From the NCBI GenBank assembly GCA_034005145.1, contig JAVEVH010000009.1:1-20447 (forward strand): DNA of 20,447 nt, written 5' to 3'. Every line of letters begins with the position of its first letter. The first letter of the stretch is position 1. The notes under the pieces were generated by a model. That model saw nothing but the letters and a program-made list of their open reading frames with translations. It had not been told where the DNA came from and ran no database searches. The translations under genes and the position numbers were made by a program. Below are positions 1-8,457 of the stretch, one piece after another. Origin of the DNA: JAVEVH01 sp034005145 (lineage in GTDB: Bacteria; Patescibacteriota; Dojkabacteria; SC72).

Positions 1-19
1 ATGAGTGTACGCCCCCCAA

Positions 20-568
20 CTATTTCTTTCTCAATTCCAACTTATGCTTCTCATATTCCAGATATTTCTTTACTCCTACAAACTCTTTAAGTAGAGAAGA
101 TTCAGACTTACTATTTGGAATTAGAATGCTCTTCAATTTATCCTCTTTTAAAAGAAATTTATGTAAACAGTAAAAATCTCCATCCCCTGATACAATAACC
201 GCTTTGTCAAAATTGTCATACTCTATCCTGCAACAATGTAAAACCAGATCAGCATCAATATTGCCTTTAAAATGCCCCCTTAAATCACATACCGTAGGTT
301 TAAATATTAAGATATACCCATATCGTTTTAAATCTCTGTATAAAGGTTCGTTTTTCTTTATATATCCAATAAAGAGGAATGCTTTTTTAACATAGAATTT
401 ATGCCTAAGGAAGATTCTAAATCTCTTGTAATCAAGTTTCCACCCTTTGTATATAAGTTTGAACCTGCTATCCCTTCTCCTATAAATATCTTTGGAAGTA
501 CCAAGGTTTAAATTCTGTCCGTCTATAAATGCATAAACGATTTCTTTTTTGATATATTCTTTTTTCAT
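20..568 (-). CDS. NYN-domain (PIN-like) ribonuclease family protein
   Basis: The protein (182 aa) reads as a NYN domain of the LabA/DUF88 group: an N-terminal strand ending in FIDGQN (D16, N19), then GNIDADL (D105, D107) and VSGDGDF (D129, D131), which are the acidic residues that bind metal in PIN-like RNases. Expected role is cytoplasmic RNA cleavage; the substrate cannot be inferred. I chose the ATG at 568 because it forms an ATGA overlap with the TGA stop of the upstream gene; a GTG at 586 is in frame and would add six residues. No Shine-Dalgarno is visible, so translation is probably coupled. It is the last visible gene of the unit headed by the M23 peptidase, an odd partner for two apparently exported proteins. 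Family call good, function open. Confidence 0.8.
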   Translation of the reverse strand: MKKEYIKKEIVYAFIDGQNLNLGTSKDIYRRRDSRFKLIYKGWKLDYKRFRIFLRHKFYVKKAFLFIGYIKKNEPLYRDLKRYGYILIFKPTVCDLRGHFKGNIDADLVLHCCRIEYDNFDKAVIVSGDGDFYCLHKFLLKEDKLKSILIPNSKSESSLLKEFVGVKKYLEYEKHKLELRKK

Positions 569-1155
569 TTTTTTGTATACACCCACAATCTGTAATATTC
601 ATCTAATACAATCAATCTCCTTAAATCTCTACTCTCTGATACTGTAATATATTTACCCTGTATACCACTGTATTTCCTCTCTCTTTTTAAATATTCATAC
701 TCTCTAAACACATCCCCCTTAATATCAATTAAATATCTCTTCTGCTCTAAAAAAGAGTAAGCAGTATTTAGGATAATGTAATCCCTAGTACAAACCAAAG
801 GAACTACAGTAGGAAATACATCCCTACTGTAAAGTAAGTTACCCCTAATATCATACAAATACACAGAACTACTAAACTCCTCCATACTCTCTATCAACCT
901 ATGCTCATACTTACAATATACAAACCCTGCATCATAACCATATATACACTCACTACAAGTATCAATCTCGCTCATATCCCTTGTTAGAGTATTGTATATC
1001 TGTGTATACCCATATGAGCAAAGTAATACATTAATATCATCTACCCAATATATATATTTAGGAATATGAGAGGTATTGATAACATATTGTTTTGTATATA
1101 CCTCCTCTTTAGGAAACATTAAAAGAAGTATGTAAAGTAATATATCTTTAAACAT
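565..1155 (-). CDS. Tyrosine-rich putative secreted or anchored protein, unknown family
   Basis: I do not recognise the family of this 196-residue protein. The N-terminus (MFKDILLYILLLMF) is one short hydrophobic segment that could be a signal peptide or anchor. The rest is predicted by eye to be beta-rich, with repeats of the type VYLYDIRGNLLYSRD and YLIDIKGDVFREYEY that resemble blades of a beta-propeller-like protein. About 25 of 196 residues are tyrosine, which is unusually high, and five are cysteine, including a CSEC motif. The gene lies 9 bp after the M23 peptidase stop, has no Shine-Dalgarno, and its TGA stop overlaps the NYN gene start, so the three genes are one unit. A cell-surface role next to the peptidase is inference. 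Confidence 0.7.
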   Translation of the reverse strand: MFKDILLYILLLMFPKEEVYTKQYVINTSHIPKYIYWVDDINVLLCSYGYTQIYNTLTRDMSEIDTCSECIYGYDAGFVYCKYEHRLIESMEEFSSSVYLYDIRGNLLYSRDVFPTVVPLVCTRDYIILNTAYSFLEQKRYLIDIKGDVFREYEYLKRERKYSGIQGKYITVSESRDLRRLIVLDEYYRLWVYTKK

Positions 1156-1164
1156 ATTAAAAAA

Positions 1165-2652
1165 CTAAAAATTAGGATGAGGATTCTCACCAGTAAGCCT
1201 ACCCGGATACACTCTGTAATTTAAAGTAGGAACAAAATTCCAATCAGCATTAATATATTTAACAGGATTAACATGAGAAGAAGACAACCTACCGTTTCTC
1301 GTTTCAAAATGTAAATGATACCCTAAACTCTGACAATTCCATTTACCCGTATTACCACTAATACCAATCAAAGAACCAACCTTAACCTTACTACCAATCC
1401 TTACACTGTATGAATCTAAATGAAAGTAAGTAGAATGCATACCATTGGAATGTTTAACAATTACATACTTACCACCCTGATTACACTCACCCCCATATCT
1501 GTCATACCCAACACTAACTACAGTACCATCTCCAATACTAATTACCCTCTTTAAATATGCTCCAAAATCTATACCCTTGTGAGGGCATTGATATGTAGTA
1601 CATCCATACCATTGGTTTACACCAATATATTTCTCAAAAGGAAAAGAGAACGGTTTCTTAGACCTAGCTTTCTCTAACTTAGGTAAACTTACTCTCTTGT
1701 GTAAATTAGATATTACATCTATCCACTCCTTACCCTTAACGTAGGAAGAAACCTCTAAAGCAAGTTTTATATCTTTCCCATATACATCTTTTTTAAAAAT
1801 ATTTCTAACAAAAAAGGAACTACCCCCAAAACCCCAGTTACTGCTTTGTACAGATATACCATCTACCTGTATATACCCAATATATCTCAAAGGAAGTATA
1901 CCTTCATATGAATCTACTAATATCTTCTTACACTCAAACCAAGTGAGAGGATCTGATACAGAAAACCTCTTACACTCATATACCTTTACAGTAGCAGGAA
2001 TACTCTCTAAATATGTACCACTTAAATCCAATGATAGGTAATCTCCCCAATCTAAATACTCTACCTTAGATATTTTAATACCTAAATTACAGTAAAAAGA
2101 AACATCTGTATCCTTACTACCCCTAAACAGATATATATTACAAATATCTTGCTTAACATCAGTACTCTCCCCAAGTACACTCTCATTACTACTTACAACA
2201 ATATCCCTCAGATCAATACCCTTAGAGAAAACATATCTTTCCTCTTTAACAACTACCTCTACCTCAGGCTCAATCTCTTCCTCTTGCACAGGAGGTAGTT
2301 CATCTTCCTCCTCCTCATCTTCAGGAAACCATACCTCATCACTCTCTCCTACATACTCATGCTCTAAATTAATATATATCTGTCCCCAATATTCATATCC
2401 ATATATATCTGTATTAGGGATGTAATATTTAACTTTTACAAAATATAGATCTGTATCCCTAAAAGTTATCGTAGTCTGATATATATCTACGGGCTCACTT
2501 ACAAAATATACCTGTGTAAACTCTCTATCCGTATATATCTCTACAATATATTCATACTCATCCCCCATTGGTGTCCATGTAAATGATACATCTCTGCTCT
2601 CCCAACCCATATTTAATGCTAAAAGGGGTATTAAAAATATATTGGCTAACAT
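1165..2652 (-). CDS. Secreted M23 (LytM-type) metallopeptidase
   Basis: The C-terminal part (about residues 345-470) is a peptidase M23 domain: HKGIDFG supplies zinc ligands H358 and D362, and HLHFE (H446, H448) supplies the catalytic and third zinc-binding histidines. The glycine-rich turns (SIGDGTVVSVG, GSLIGISGNTG) are typical of the family, which cuts peptide cross-links of peptidoglycan. The 495-residue protein begins with a short hydrophobic stretch (residues 2-14) that could direct export, then an Ig/fibronectin-III-like segment (about 20-100), then a very acidic linker (about 105-135). The middle is unassigned and has several cysteines. It heads an operon with an unknown Tyr-rich protein and a NYN nuclease. 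A TAAAAT -10 box lies 6 nt before the ATG, so the mRNA is probably leaderless. Confidence 0.88.
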   Translation of the reverse strand: MLANIFLIPLLALNMGWESRDVSFTWTPMGDEYEYIVEIYTDREFTQVYFVSEPVDIYQTTITFRDTDLYFVKVKYYIPNTDIYGYEYWGQIYINLEHEYVGESDEVWFPEDEEEEDELPPVQEEEIEPEVEVVVKEERYVFSKGIDLRDIVVSSNESVLGESTDVKQDICNIYLFRGSKDTDVSFYCNLGIKISKVEYLDWGDYLSLDLSGTYLESIPATVKVYECKRFSVSDPLTWFECKKILVDSYEGILPLRYIGYIQVDGISVQSSNWGFGGSSFFVRNIFKKDVYGKDIKLALEVSSYVKGKEWIDVISNLHKRVSLPKLEKARSKKPFSFPFEKYIGVNQWYGCTTYQCPHKGIDFGAYLKRVISIGDGTVVSVGYDRYGGECNQGGKYVIVKHSNGMHSTYFHLDSYSVRIGSKVKVGSLIGISGNTGKWNCQSLGYHLHFETRNGRLSSSHVNPVKYINADWNFVPTLNYRVYPGRLTGENPHPNF

Positions 2653-2658
2653 ACATAT

Positions 2659-2664
2659 ATTTTA
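2659..2664 (-). promoter_or_regulatory. -10 box of the M23 operon (leaderless)
   Basis: TAAAAT on the minus strand with 6 nt between it and the ATG at 2652. Transcription would begin at or next to the start codon. No clear -35 box was found. Confidence 0.45.
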
Positions 2665-2715
2665 GAGAGTAAATATTAAAAAATATTTAAATATGTTTAG
2701 TTCAGAAGTATTGAG

Positions 2716-2776
2716 AAAAAGAAAAAGAGGCATTCCCGCGGTAAACAAGGTTAACCTTTGGTAGTCCTCTCATCGT
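2716..2776 (-). ncRNA. Candidate ~60-nt small RNA or attenuator with intrinsic terminator
   Basis: On the minus strand an extended -10 box (TGTATAAT, TATAAT at 2785-2790) is followed by a predicted start near 2776. The transcript would contain AGAGG (2766-2770) pairing with CCTCT (2726-2730), an inner palindrome AAGGTTAACCTT (2747-2758), and then a U-rich tract TTTTTCTTTTT (2716-2726). This is a promoter-to-terminator unit, and it is locally GC-richer than its surroundings. The M23 operon has its own nearer -10 box, so this unit could be a free small RNA; it could equally be a leader attenuator. A 23-codon frame starting at ATG 2773 and ending at TGA 2702 also exists; I consider it less likely to be the product. 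Confidence 0.4.
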
Positions 2777-2784
2777 AATATCAA

Positions 2785-2790
2785 ATTATA
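2785..2790 (-). promoter_or_regulatory. Extended -10 box of the candidate small RNA
   Basis: TGTATAAT on the minus strand, 8-9 nt before the predicted start of the hairpin/U-tract transcript at 2716-2776. It faces away from the secA promoter. Confidence 0.45.
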
Positions 2791-2835
2791 CACCTTCTTG
2801 TACCTCACAGTAAACATTGTGTATGCTCTAAGATA

Positions 2836-2864
2836 TTTGTAGTATCTTGAAATATTGATATAAT
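2836..2864 (+). promoter_or_regulatory. secA promoter (leaderless)
   Basis: TATAAT at 2859-2864 sits 8 nt before the secA ATG at 2873, so the transcript should begin within about two nt of the start codon. A weak -35 candidate, TTTGTA at 2836-2841, has the ideal 17-bp spacing. An inverted repeat AAGATA (2830-2835) / TATCTT (2843-2848) straddles this -35 region and could be an operator, but it is short. Confidence 0.55.
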
Positions 2865-2872
2865 CGAAAGCG

Positions 2873-5812
2873 ATGATCAAAATATTAGAAAGTCTGTTTG
2901 ACTCTAACGAAAAACAGATTAAAAAAATTCAAAAGATAGTAGAAAACATTAATTCCTTCGAAGAGGATATTAGTAAGCTTACTGATACACAGCTAAGAGA
3001 AAAGACTGAGTATTTTAGAAAATTACTAAATGTAGACTTAGAGACATGTAGAACAGACTTTCATAAATACAACAAAGTAGAATTACAAAAGGTATTAGAT
3101 GAAGAAAAAAGTAGACTAGTAGAAATATTACCAGAAGCATTTGCAGTAGTAAGAGAAGCATCAAACAGGGTGGCTAATCATAGGCACTTTGATGTACAGG
3201 TAATGGCAGGATATGTACTCTTTGATAACAAAATAGCTGAGCTATTCACTGGTGAAGGAAAAACATTAGCAGCTAATCTACCTTTGTATCTCTATGCACT
3301 AACAGGAAGAGGAGCACACTTAGTTACTGTAAATGATTACCTTGCTAAAAGAGATGCAGAATGGACAGGACATATACTTAATAGCTTAGGTATGACAGTT
3401 GCAGCTATCAACTCTGGTACACAGTACAGATATATTACAGATGAAGAAGCTATTAAACTAAAAGGAAAGGAAGGGAAGGAATTAATAGCGGAAAGAGAGA
3501 AAAAAGCGAAGGCTGCTGGAAGACTTAAATATGACCATATGAGTGGGGTTAATCTCATTGAATGTAGTAAAAAAGAAGCATATGACTGTGATGTGGTATA
3601 TGGTACTAACAATGAATATGGTTTTGACTATTTAAGGGATAATATGGTGAGTAACCTTAAAGAGAGAGTACAGGGTCCTAGATATTTTGCAATCGTAGAT
3701 GAAGCAGACTCCATTTTAATTGATGAAGCTAGAACTCCATTAATAATATCTACCAGTGCACAGGCTTCTAATGAAATGTACAAACAGTTTGCTAACTTAG
3801 TTAACACACTTCAAGTAGAGAAACATTACGCAGTAGATGAGAAATCTAACTCCGTATCTCTTACAGATGAGGGTATAGATCAGATTGAGAGGGTTTTAAA
3901 GGTTAAGAATGTATATGAAGATGCACAGTTAACATATCATTTAGACAACGCTCTTAAAGCAAAAGAATTGTACAAACTAGATGATGAATATATGGTTAGA
4001 GATGGAGAGGTACTCATCATTGATGAGTTTACAGGAAGAGCACTAGCAGGAAGAAGATACAGTGAGGGATTACATCAAGCAATTGAGGCAAAAGAGGGAG
4101 TAGAAGTTAAAAGAGAGAGTAGAACAATGGCTACCATTACACTACAAAATTACTTTAGATTGTACTCATATCTTTCAGGTATGACAGGTACTGCATTGAC
4201 TGAGGCTGAAGAGTTTGCGTCTATATATAAGTTGGATACCATTGTTGTACCAACTAATAGGGAAGTGGTTAGAAAAGATTTCAATGATGTTGTGTATAGG
4301 ACACAGATGGGTAAATTCCAAGCGATAGTGGAGGATATTAGGGAGCATAACAAGAAAGGTCAACCAATACTTGTAGGTACTACATCAGTAGAGAAATCAG
4401 AAGTCCTCTCTATGATGCTTTCTAAGGAAGGAATTAAGCATGAGGTATTAAATGCCAAACAACATGAAAGAGAGGCTAAGATAGTGTCTGAGGCCGGTCA
4501 GAAGGGCTCTGTAACTATCGCCACTAACATGGCAGGAAGAGGAACAGACATTGCACTAGGAGAAGGAGTAAAGGAAGTAGGAGGACTATATATAATTGGA
4601 TCTGAAAGACATGAATCAAGAAGAATAGATAACCAGTTAAGAGGTAGAGCAGGAAGACAGGGAGACCCAGGAGAATCTCTCTTCTACGTATCCTTTGAAG
4701 ATGAATTAATGAGACTCTTTGGTGGAGATAGGATGCAAGCAGTAATGACTCAAGTAGGTATGGATGACAATATGCCAATATCTTTGGGTATTTTGGGTAA
4801 AACAATAGAGAATGCTCAAAAGAGAGTAGAATCCCACAACTATGATATACGTAAACGATTAGTAGAATATGATGATGTATTAAACCAACAGAGAGGAATC
4901 ATATATGACCTTAGAACAAAGATATTAGAGATATCACAAGAGAAAGTGCAAGAGGGTAAATTAGATTTAGAGAAAGATATTAAATATACCCTAGATTTAG
5001 ATGTAGATACACTCCAAGACCAATTAGATGGTTTTGCACTAACTAAAAAAGAATCATGGGATGTACCATTACTAAATGAGTTAAAATTCAAACTAACACC
5101 ATTAGATATCTCCTTACTTAAAAAGATATTAGAACACATTGATTTCCTAATCAGTTCTCAATTAGAAAACGATATGGAAATAGATAATATTGAAGAGAGA
5201 AACCTGTATATCCAATTAAAGAATTTAATTACTGAAGAAACATTTGAGAAAAGTGTTAAGAGATTTAAACATAAAAACAGTATTGAATACTTCAGAAGTT
5301 TAGATGACAAACCAGTAGTAGAAAGAGGTAAACAGTTAAAAAGACTTACCCTAATATCATATATAGAGCATATATATATGATTAGTATAGAACCAATTAG
5401 AGAGCTCTCTAAGGTACTCATACTACAAAGTATAGATAGGTACTGGATGGAGCATCTAGACAATATGCAAGACTTAAGAGAGGGTATATCACTACGAAAT
5501 CTAGCTCAAAGAGATCCATTAGTAGAGTACAAAAATGAAGGATTTAGACTATTCGATACAATGTTGCGAAGTATAGATGAGAATGTAGTAAGTAGATTCT
5601 TTAAAGTAAGGGTAGTAAGAAGAGAGGACCAACTTAGAGCTCCAATACAAACTCAAAAAGAAGAGGTTAAGAGTTTAACGGATAATAGACCGGGACAAGT
5701 TAGTAAACAAAGTACTGTAAAAAGAAGTAGTAAAAAGGTAGGAAGAAATGATCCATGTCCTTGCGGAAGTGGTAAGAAATATAAGAAATGTTGCTATCCT
5801 AAGTATGAATAA
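2873..5812 (+). CDS. secA: Preprotein translocase ATPase SecA
   Basis: SecA drives export of unfolded preproteins through SecYEG. The 979-residue protein has all landmarks in order: Walker A GEGKT (near residue 127-131), the DEAD-type box VDEAD (275-279), TGRALAGRRYSEGLHQAIEAKE of the cross-linking region, MTGTA, then the second motor half with TNMAGRGTDIALG and RGRAGRQGDPG, and a C-terminal zinc-binding SEC-C tail CPCGSGKKYKKCC (962-974). NBD1 carries about 40 extra residues (roughly 185-235) before VVYGTNNEYGFDYLRDNM compared with E. coli SecA. It is probably a single-gene unit. The start is fixed by the -10 box 8 nt upstream; no Shine-Dalgarno precedes it. Confidence 0.98.
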   Translation: MIKILESLFDSNEKQIKKIQKIVENINSFEEDISKLTDTQLREKTEYFRKLLNVDLETCRTDFHKYNKVELQKVLDEEKSRLVEILPEAFAVVREASNRVANHRHFDVQVMAGYVLFDNKIAELFTGEGKTLAANLPLYLYALTGRGAHLVTVNDYLAKRDAEWTGHILNSLGMTVAAINSGTQYRYITDEEAIKLKGKEGKELIAEREKKAKAAGRLKYDHMSGVNLIECSKKEAYDCDVVYGTNNEYGFDYLRDNMVSNLKERVQGPRYFAIVDEADSILIDEARTPLIISTSAQASNEMYKQFANLVNTLQVEKHYAVDEKSNSVSLTDEGIDQIERVLKVKNVYEDAQLTYHLDNALKAKELYKLDDEYMVRDGEVLIIDEFTGRALAGRRYSEGLHQAIEAKEGVEVKRESRTMATITLQNYFRLYSYLSGMTGTALTEAEEFASIYKLDTIVVPTNREVVRKDFNDVVYRTQMGKFQAIVEDIREHNKKGQPILVGTTSVEKSEVLSMMLSKEGIKHEVLNAKQHEREAKIVSEAGQKGSVTIATNMAGRGTDIALGEGVKEVGGLYIIGSERHESRRIDNQLRGRAGRQGDPGESLFYVSFEDELMRLFGGDRMQAVMTQVGMDDNMPISLGILGKTIENAQKRVESHNYDIRKRLVEYDDVLNQQRGIIYDLRTKILEISQEKVQEGKLDLEKDIKYTLDLDVDTLQDQLDGFALTKKESWDVPLLNELKFKLTPLDISLLKKILEHIDFLISSQLENDMEIDNIEERNLYIQLKNLITEETFEKSVKRFKHKNSIEYFRSLDDKPVVERGKQLKRLTLISYIEHIYMISIEPIRELSKVLILQSIDRYWMEHLDNMQDLREGISLRNLAQRDPLVEYKNEGFRLFDTMLRSIDENVVSRFFKVRVVRREDQLRAPIQTQKEEVKSLTDNRPGQVSKQSTVKRSSKKVGRNDPCPCGSGKKYKKCCYPKYE

Positions 5813-5873
5813 AATAGTATTTCTTATAGGTTCATTGACCAATCTCTCCTAATTGTAATATCCTAGAATACTG

Positions 5874-5879
5874 TATAAA
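5874..5879 (+). promoter_or_regulatory. -10 box of the zinc-ribbon gene (leaderless)
   Basis: TATAAA preceded by TG, 9 nt before the ATG at 5889. A TTGTAA at 5853-5858 could be the -35 box at a short 15-bp spacing. Confidence 0.45.
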
Positions 5880-5888
5880 CCGAATATT

Positions 5889-6389
5889 ATGACAAAACAG
5901 GAAGAAACAAAAAAAGTGTTACCCCAAAGACAGAGTGTTCATGTTGTGTTTTTCTCATGCCAAAACTGTGGAGAAGAGGAAGATTACATACAATTCTGTC
6001 CTGACTGTGGTAAACCAATGAGAGTTATTAATGTAGTTGAGAAGTTTGGAGATGAGGCAGAGGAATATATTAAAAAGGTAGAGGACAAATTAGCAGAGAA
6101 GATGAATGGTAAGAGTACATCAGTAACTGATACAGTAGAAGATGAGGAACCAAATATCATTGTATTAGATGAGCATGAGCATGCAGACCCAGATTCAGTA
6201 ATAGAGGAAGTAGACTCACTAGGAGAAATATTTCCTGATGATGGTGAGGAGGAAGATTCAGAGAGTAAGCCTTCTAATGGCCAAGATACAGACTTCTCTG
6301 ATTTAGAAGATATCGTTGCTGAGTTAGATAAAGAGGATGATGATTTCTCACTAGATGACTTTGGTGATGATGGTTTACCAGAGCTTTAA
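5889..6389 (+). CDS. Zinc-ribbon protein with long acidic tail
   Basis: The 166-residue protein has a four-cysteine zinc ribbon near the N-terminus (C24-x2-C27 and C37-x2-C40, in CQNCGEEEDYIQFCPDCGKPM). A short, probably helical segment follows (about 50-75), and residues from about 85 to the end are strongly acidic (runs of D and E, ending FGDDGLPEL), probably disordered. No named family is recognised. The layout is reminiscent of small adaptor or polymerase-associated proteins with acidic tails, but that is only a comparison. It lies 77 bp after secA with its own -10 box and 68 bp before the next gene's start, so it is likely monocistronic. No signal peptide, so cytoplasmic. Confidence 0.8.
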   Translation: MTKQEETKKVLPQRQSVHVVFFSCQNCGEEEDYIQFCPDCGKPMRVINVVEKFGDEAEEYIKKVEDKLAEKMNGKSTSVTDTVEDEEPNIIVLDEHEHADPDSVIEEVDSLGEIFPDDGEEEDSESKPSNGQDTDFSDLEDIVAELDKEDDDFSLDDFGDDGLPEL

Positions 6390-6419
6390 TCAGATTTAAA
6401 AATTTCTTTCAAATATTAC

Positions 6420-6448
6420 TTAAGATATTGTCCAATAAAGGATATAAT
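6420..6448 (+). promoter_or_regulatory. Promoter of the glycosyltransferase-recO operon (leaderless)
   Basis: TTAAGA (6420-6425), 17-bp spacer, TATAAT (6443-6448), then 8 nt to the ATG at 6457. Spacing from -10 box to start codon is the same as at secA. This makes the upstream in-frame TTG at 6448 an unlikely start, since it overlaps the -10 box. Confidence 0.6.
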
Positions 6449-6456
6449 TGCGATAT

Positions 6457-7629
6457 ATGAATAAACAAACCTCTTACAATATCGCAGTAATATCAGACCC
6501 TTTGTATAAATACGGTGGTGCAGAAAAACATCTTCAATATATATTAAAAACATTTCCTCAAAAAACTCTTTTTACTGCTTTCTGTGATAAAGATTTCGTT
6601 AAACAACAGTTCCCAAATGTAGAGGTTAAAACCTCCTTTATGCAATACCTACCATGGAAATTAAAACTAAGATATTTCTACCAGCTATTCCAACCATTAG
6701 CATACAGATCTTTTAGATTTAAAAAATACGATGGAATTGTATCCATATCAATATCATTTGCTAAGTTTGTAAAAGGAAATATCCCCCACGTAAACATATG
6801 TATGTCTCCTCCTAAGTTTCTTTGGCAGAAAGAGGACAGGACATTAACAAGTGAGGATCATTTAACTGGAATTAATAAAATGTTCTTTAAAATATACTTC
6901 CTCTTTATGAATACTTTCTTAGAAAAAATATGGCAAAGATGGGATAGGAATGCTGCAAGAAGAATAGATAGTATTGCTGCAATATCTAACGTAGTGAAAG
7001 AAAGAGTAAAGAAATATTACGACATTGATGCCGATGTAATATATCCTCCTGTAGAGGTAAAAGAGATTGAGAAGTTAACTAAAGGTAGTAAACGAGAGAA
7101 CTGGTTTCTGTATTTAGGTAGAGTAGAGACATACAAAGGAGTAGAGTTAGCAATTAGAGCAGCTGTAGATGCTAAAGTACCTCTTAAGATAGCGGGAATA
7201 GGGGATGATTTAGCTAGGATGAAATCTTTAGTTAAGGAGTTAAATGCAAAAGGATTAGTAAAATTTTTGGGATTTGTATCAGACAAAGAGAGGATAGAGT
7301 TACTAGGTAAGGCTAAGGGTTTAATATTTCCTGTAAAAAACGAAGACTTTGGAATAGTACCAGTAGAAGCTAATGCTGCAGGTACACCAGTAATTGCATA
7401 TAAACAGGGAGGGGTAGTAGAAACAATTAGTGATAGTAATCCTAAAACAGGTATATTTTTTACTAAGTATGATTACAAAGAGCTCTCTAAAATACTTAAG
7501 AAATTTGATGAGAAAGATTACAAACCAGAAAACTGTAGAAAACAGGCTGATAACTTTGCAGTAGAAATATTCCAGTACAAGCTTAAAAGATATGTAGAAG
7601 ATATCTTAGAAAATACCTCTAATGGCTAA
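6457..7629 (+). CDS. GT4-family (GT-B fold) glycosyltransferase
   Basis: This 390-residue protein transfers a sugar from a nucleotide donor, probably to a cell-surface glycan or lipid; donor and acceptor cannot be read from sequence. The N-terminal half has the glycine loop (YKYGGAEKHL, near residue 17-26) that closes over the acceptor. The C-terminal half has the GT4 donor-site pattern: LYLGRVETYKGVELAI, KIAGIGDD, and NEDFGIVPVEANAAGTPVIA, with the E-x7-E pair at about E296 and E304. The ATG at 6457 is preferred over a TTG at 6448 because the latter lies in the -10 box. It overlaps recO by 8 bp and heads that operon. Confidence 0.92.
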   Translation: MNKQTSYNIAVISDPLYKYGGAEKHLQYILKTFPQKTLFTAFCDKDFVKQQFPNVEVKTSFMQYLPWKLKLRYFYQLFQPLAYRSFRFKKYDGIVSISISFAKFVKGNIPHVNICMSPPKFLWQKEDRTLTSEDHLTGINKMFFKIYFLFMNTFLEKIWQRWDRNAARRIDSIAAISNVVKERVKKYYDIDADVIYPPVEVKEIEKLTKGSKRENWFLYLGRVETYKGVELAIRAAVDAKVPLKIAGIGDDLARMKSLVKELNAKGLVKFLGFVSDKERIELLGKAKGLIFPVKNEDFGIVPVEANAAGTPVIAYKQGGVVETISDSNPKTGIFFTKYDYKELSKILKKFDEKDYKPENCRKQADNFAVEIFQYKLKRYVEDILENTSNG

Positions 7630-8239
7630 GGATAGGGTAATAGTTCTAAAATCAATTAACTACTCAGAAGCTGATAAAGTACTAACTGTATTTGGTAAAC
7701 ATTTGGGTAAATTTACTCTCTTTGCTAGAGGTATTAGAAAGATTACGAGTAAAAACAGAGGTAATATGCAAACTCTCAATATGTGTGATATATCCTTCTA
7801 TGAAGGTAAGGGATTACCTGTATTAACAGAATCTGAATTAAAGTACTCTGCTGATACCGATATATTAAAACGAAGAGTGGATGAGATTAATAAAGTGATA
7901 GTGATATTAAATAGAATATTACAAGAAAATGATCCCAACCAAAAAGTATTTAATATGTTAGAGAGTGTATGTAAGCATAATTTTGATTTAGAGAGTGTAA
8001 ATAGGTTTAGGGTTATCTTTTTAAAAGAGATGGGTTTTTTGAATGATTTTTCTCATTGTAATGTATGTGGTAGTAGTAATAATCTAAAATATATTGATAT
8101 TTCTTCTTTTGCTCTTCTGTGCGAAAACTGTTACAGTAAAGCAGGAAAGAGTTATAGATTAGGTGATAATCCATATATCAGTAAGAATTTTACACAAGCG
8201 TTAGATATATATATTAAAAAGATAATGGAGGAGATTTAG
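7622..8239 (+). CDS. recO: DNA repair protein RecO
   Basis: RecO works in the RecFOR pathway, helping load RecA on SSB-coated gaps. The N-terminus (residues 1-80) has the OB-fold pattern VIVLKSINYSEADKVLTVFGKHLGKFTLFARGIRK typical of RecO, shown here in two parts: VIVLKSINYSEADKV and GKFTLFARGIRK. The C-terminal domain has a four-cysteine zinc site at C146, C149, C167 and C170. At 205 residues it is shorter than many RecO proteins (about 240) because the C-terminus is trimmed. Its ATG lies inside the end of the glycosyltransferase gene, with no Shine-Dalgarno, so translation is likely coupled. Confidence is high. Confidence 0.9.
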   Translation: MAKDRVIVLKSINYSEADKVLTVFGKHLGKFTLFARGIRKITSKNRGNMQTLNMCDISFYEGKGLPVLTESELKYSADTDILKRRVDEINKVIVILNRILQENDPNQKVFNMLESVCKHNFDLESVNRFRVIFLKEMGFLNDFSHCNVCGSSNNLKYIDISSFALLCENCYSKAGKSYRLGDNPYISKNFTQALDIYIKKIMEEI

Positions 8240-8244
8240 TAGAG

Positions 8245-8457
8245 ATGAAAATTAAAACTGCCTTAATTACAATCTTAGGATTTATCCTTGTTCCAGTATT
8301 CTCTGTATATTCTCAAATGGTACCGGTAGAAACGGATGATGTAGTAGTAGAAGCGAAAATTACTGTAGATCTGTACTCTACAATTACTCTTAATCCTGTT
8401 ACTGTTCAAATTAATCAACCAAGTAATGTTCAAATTAGAATACTCTCTCCAAATGGA
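8245..8457 (+). CDS. N-terminal part of secreted/membrane protein, truncated by assembly gap
   Basis: Seventy-one residues are readable before the N run. They start with a clear signal peptide (MKIKTALITILGFILVPVFS, likely cut near residue 23-24) and continue into a beta-rich, probably Ig-like segment (VVVEAKITVDLYSTITLNPV). The gene starts 5 bp after the recO stop, with a purine-rich stretch upstream, so it belongs to the glycosyltransferase-recO operon. It is very likely the front half of the gene that resumes at 8558. The two halves are in different frames across the 100 N, which only means that the true gap length is not 100. Confidence 0.75.

Noticed and set aside
4150..5463. Several minus-strand open frames inside secA
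   Set aside because: They are antisense to a fully conserved SecA and show no protein family motif.
5828..5850. GGTTCATTGACC after secA as another tRNA-like repeat
   Set aside because: It lacks the GGTTCGA and CCCATAT halves; it is chance similarity.
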